Assembly: GCA_036937835.1 (NCBI GenBank)
Contig: CM072870.1
Coordinates: 16,587,501 to 16,651,500, forward strand
DNA length: 64,000 bases
Reading direction: 5' to 3'
Origin: Pampus argenteus
Lineage: Eukaryota; Chordata; Actinopteri; Scombriformes; Stromateidae
Shown here: piece by piece, positions 62,655 through 64,000 of the stretch
How positions within the stretch are numbered: the stretch's first letter is position 1
Layout of the letters: each line of letters begins with the position of its first letter
Position numbers and translations under genes: made by a program
Notes under the pieces: model-generated
Database searches by the model: none
Seen by the model: the letters and a program-made list of their open reading frames with translations, nothing else
What the model was told of the DNA's origin: nothing

Positions 62655-62732
62655 CATGACCCCTCAGGTTTATCTGGTGACCTTTTGGAGGGGCCTGACC
62701 CCTAGGTTGGGAACCTCTGGACTAAACTAATA
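62655..62732 (+). repeat. Dispersed repeat relic ('gacccctaggttgggaacc' type)
   Basis: CATGACCCCTCAGGTTTATC, TTTTGGAGGGGCCTGACCCC and TAGGTTGGGAACCTCTGGAC follow the pattern of a widespread vertebrate repeat relic I know from memory. The boundaries are uncertain. Confidence 0.4.
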
Positions 62733-62744
62733 ATGTCATATATA

Positions 62745-62935
62745 AAAATATGTCAGAGAAACCGAACTACTACTTTTTCTCAAAAATCTTAAGCACATTT
62801 TGCTGCTAATACTTATGTACTTTAAGTAAGATCTTTCATGCATTACTTTTACAATGGAGTATTTTTACATTAATGTATTGGTATTATTTTTTTTACTTTT
62901 GTTAAGGATAAAGTCTTTTTTTTTTAAAAGTCTTT
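62745..62935. repeat. Percomorph AAGTAAAAGTA-type dispersed repeat, second copy (opposite orientation)
   Basis: ACTTATGTACTTTAAGTAAG, CATTACTTTTACAATGGAGT and ATTTTTACATTAATGTATTG, then TTTTACTTTTGTTAAGGATA, are the reverse-orientation hallmarks of the repeat seen near 22620-22935. The ends are approximate. Confidence 0.5.
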
Positions 62936-64000
62936 AACCATGTCCATTTTTGTACAATTTCAAAATAATATTTGTACAATAAATCAATCAAAATAATCTT
63001 ACCTCAGCGTATTCAAATCACAGTTTCCAAGAGAATTAAATTGCAAAATACACACGTTAGGATACATACCTTTGCAGAAGACATCTCTCTTCTTTCCTGC
63101 TGAAGCAGGTCGTCACATGTTACATAACCTCATCTGTTTTGTAGCGCTTGCTTGACTCCCTGTGACCCCTGTGAGCTCCAGGCATGCCAAAATCACAACA
63201 TGAAAGCTAGATAAGCTTTCTTAAGTAATAACAATTTGATATCTCTCATGAATTAAATTAAGTTGCCTCATGTCTGTCAAAACTGCCAAAAACATCTCCG
63301 CTCACACATATCCTCCGTTACTGCAGGAAAAAAAGAGATTTGTAACAAGGGCAGATCATTTCAACTTTCTCAAACTGACAATTTATCTTCCTAAAGTCCA
63401 GTTGCAGTGTTTGTCGTGTGTCCTCTTATGAAGAAACGTGCACCTTTACTATTCTTAACTCTATATCGTCATAATATCAGACAGCAGCATGTAATGCTTC
63501 ATCAAAGTATCATTTGGTGATGTGTTGTCTGGAGATCTATGCTGAGGTACCCAAGCCAATCCTCTTATAGGATTACACTTGTGGCAGTGGTGGTGGTGGA
63601 CTGTGTGCTTTTTACACTTATTTACACTTGTTATAGTTTTCTCAATCCTACTGTTAAATTGAATAATATGGAATCATATGTATGTCAACCTGATCTGGTA
63701 CCTCTTTGCTTTTGAAATCGCACCTCAACACATTGTAATAAATCTACTTTTAAGTGGCTTCATGTAAATAAAATATATTAAATTCCAGCATATTGCTGGC
63801 AAAAGGGACTTTCCTGATTAGTCTAAAATGCAATAGCTGGTGAACTGTGACTGACTGTGGCACGCTAATACATACTGCTCTGAGGATATACATGTGTCTG
63901 TGTTTTCTTAGCACCACATCTGGCATAGATTGCATAGCCTCGGGCTGGTAACACGTTACTTTCACACAGTAGCGTGTCTAAGGTTTATCAAAACTCTTTT

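Larger units (their letters stand above)
61347..64000. other. pdc 3' UTR and downstream intergenic sequence
   Basis: Multiple candidate polyadenylation signals follow the pdc stop; the nearest AATAAA is at 61425-61430, with others near 61635, 61720 and 62222. After that I see repeats (about 62655-62935) but no gene to the window end. Confidence 0.6.

Overview
The window is animal nuclear DNA from a teleost fish, most likely a percomorph. The genes are split by short GT-AG introns, and intergenic DNA is rich in CA/GA microsatellites. Several dispersed repeats are familiar from percomorph genomes: a LINE tail ending in a TATC tract, an AAGTAAAAGTA-type repeat, and a 'ctggttagcttagctcagcacaaagactgg' type repeat recognised from memory. 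Five protein-coding genes are present, and the coding exons of four are complete.

Layout: (1) 1-18362, plus strand: the 3' part of hmcn1 (hemicentin-1), 55 coding exons with no frameshift. They encode one partial and 19 complete Ig domains, six thrombospondin type-1 repeats, the nidogen-like G2F domain, eight calcium-binding EGF modules and the fibulin-type C-terminus. (2) 21433-23556, minus strand: arpc5 (Arp2/3 complex subunit 5), tail-to-tail with hmcn1; its first intron is a U12-type AT-AC intron. (3) 23557-28233: intergenic, with repeats and a LINE 3' end. (4) 28234-38614, minus strand: pla2g4a (cytosolic phospholipase A2 alpha), 18 coding exons, 743 aa. (5) 41102-44931, plus strand: ptgs2 (cyclooxygenase-2), 10 coding exons, 608 aa, divergent from pla2g4a with start codons only about 2.5 kb apart. 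(6) 46146-47780: a TIR-bounded DNA element holding an orphan terminal exon and a nested LINE fragment. (7) 47781-60180: a long non-coding interval. (8) 60181-61346, plus strand: pdc (phosducin), 236 aa, then non-coding DNA to the end.

How the genes relate: pla2g4a releases arachidonate from membrane phospholipid and ptgs2 converts it to prostaglandin H2, so two consecutive enzymes of prostanoid synthesis lie head-to-head. The order pla2g4a(-)-ptgs2(+)-pdc(+) is the same as in human 1q31 (from general knowledge), but here it is highly compressed and abuts arpc5 and hmcn1. No evidence of a wholly new multigene system was found. The most unusual items are the AT-AC intron, the composite TIR element, TG repeats that replace polypyrimidine tracts at two splice acceptors, and the compact divergent promoter interval.
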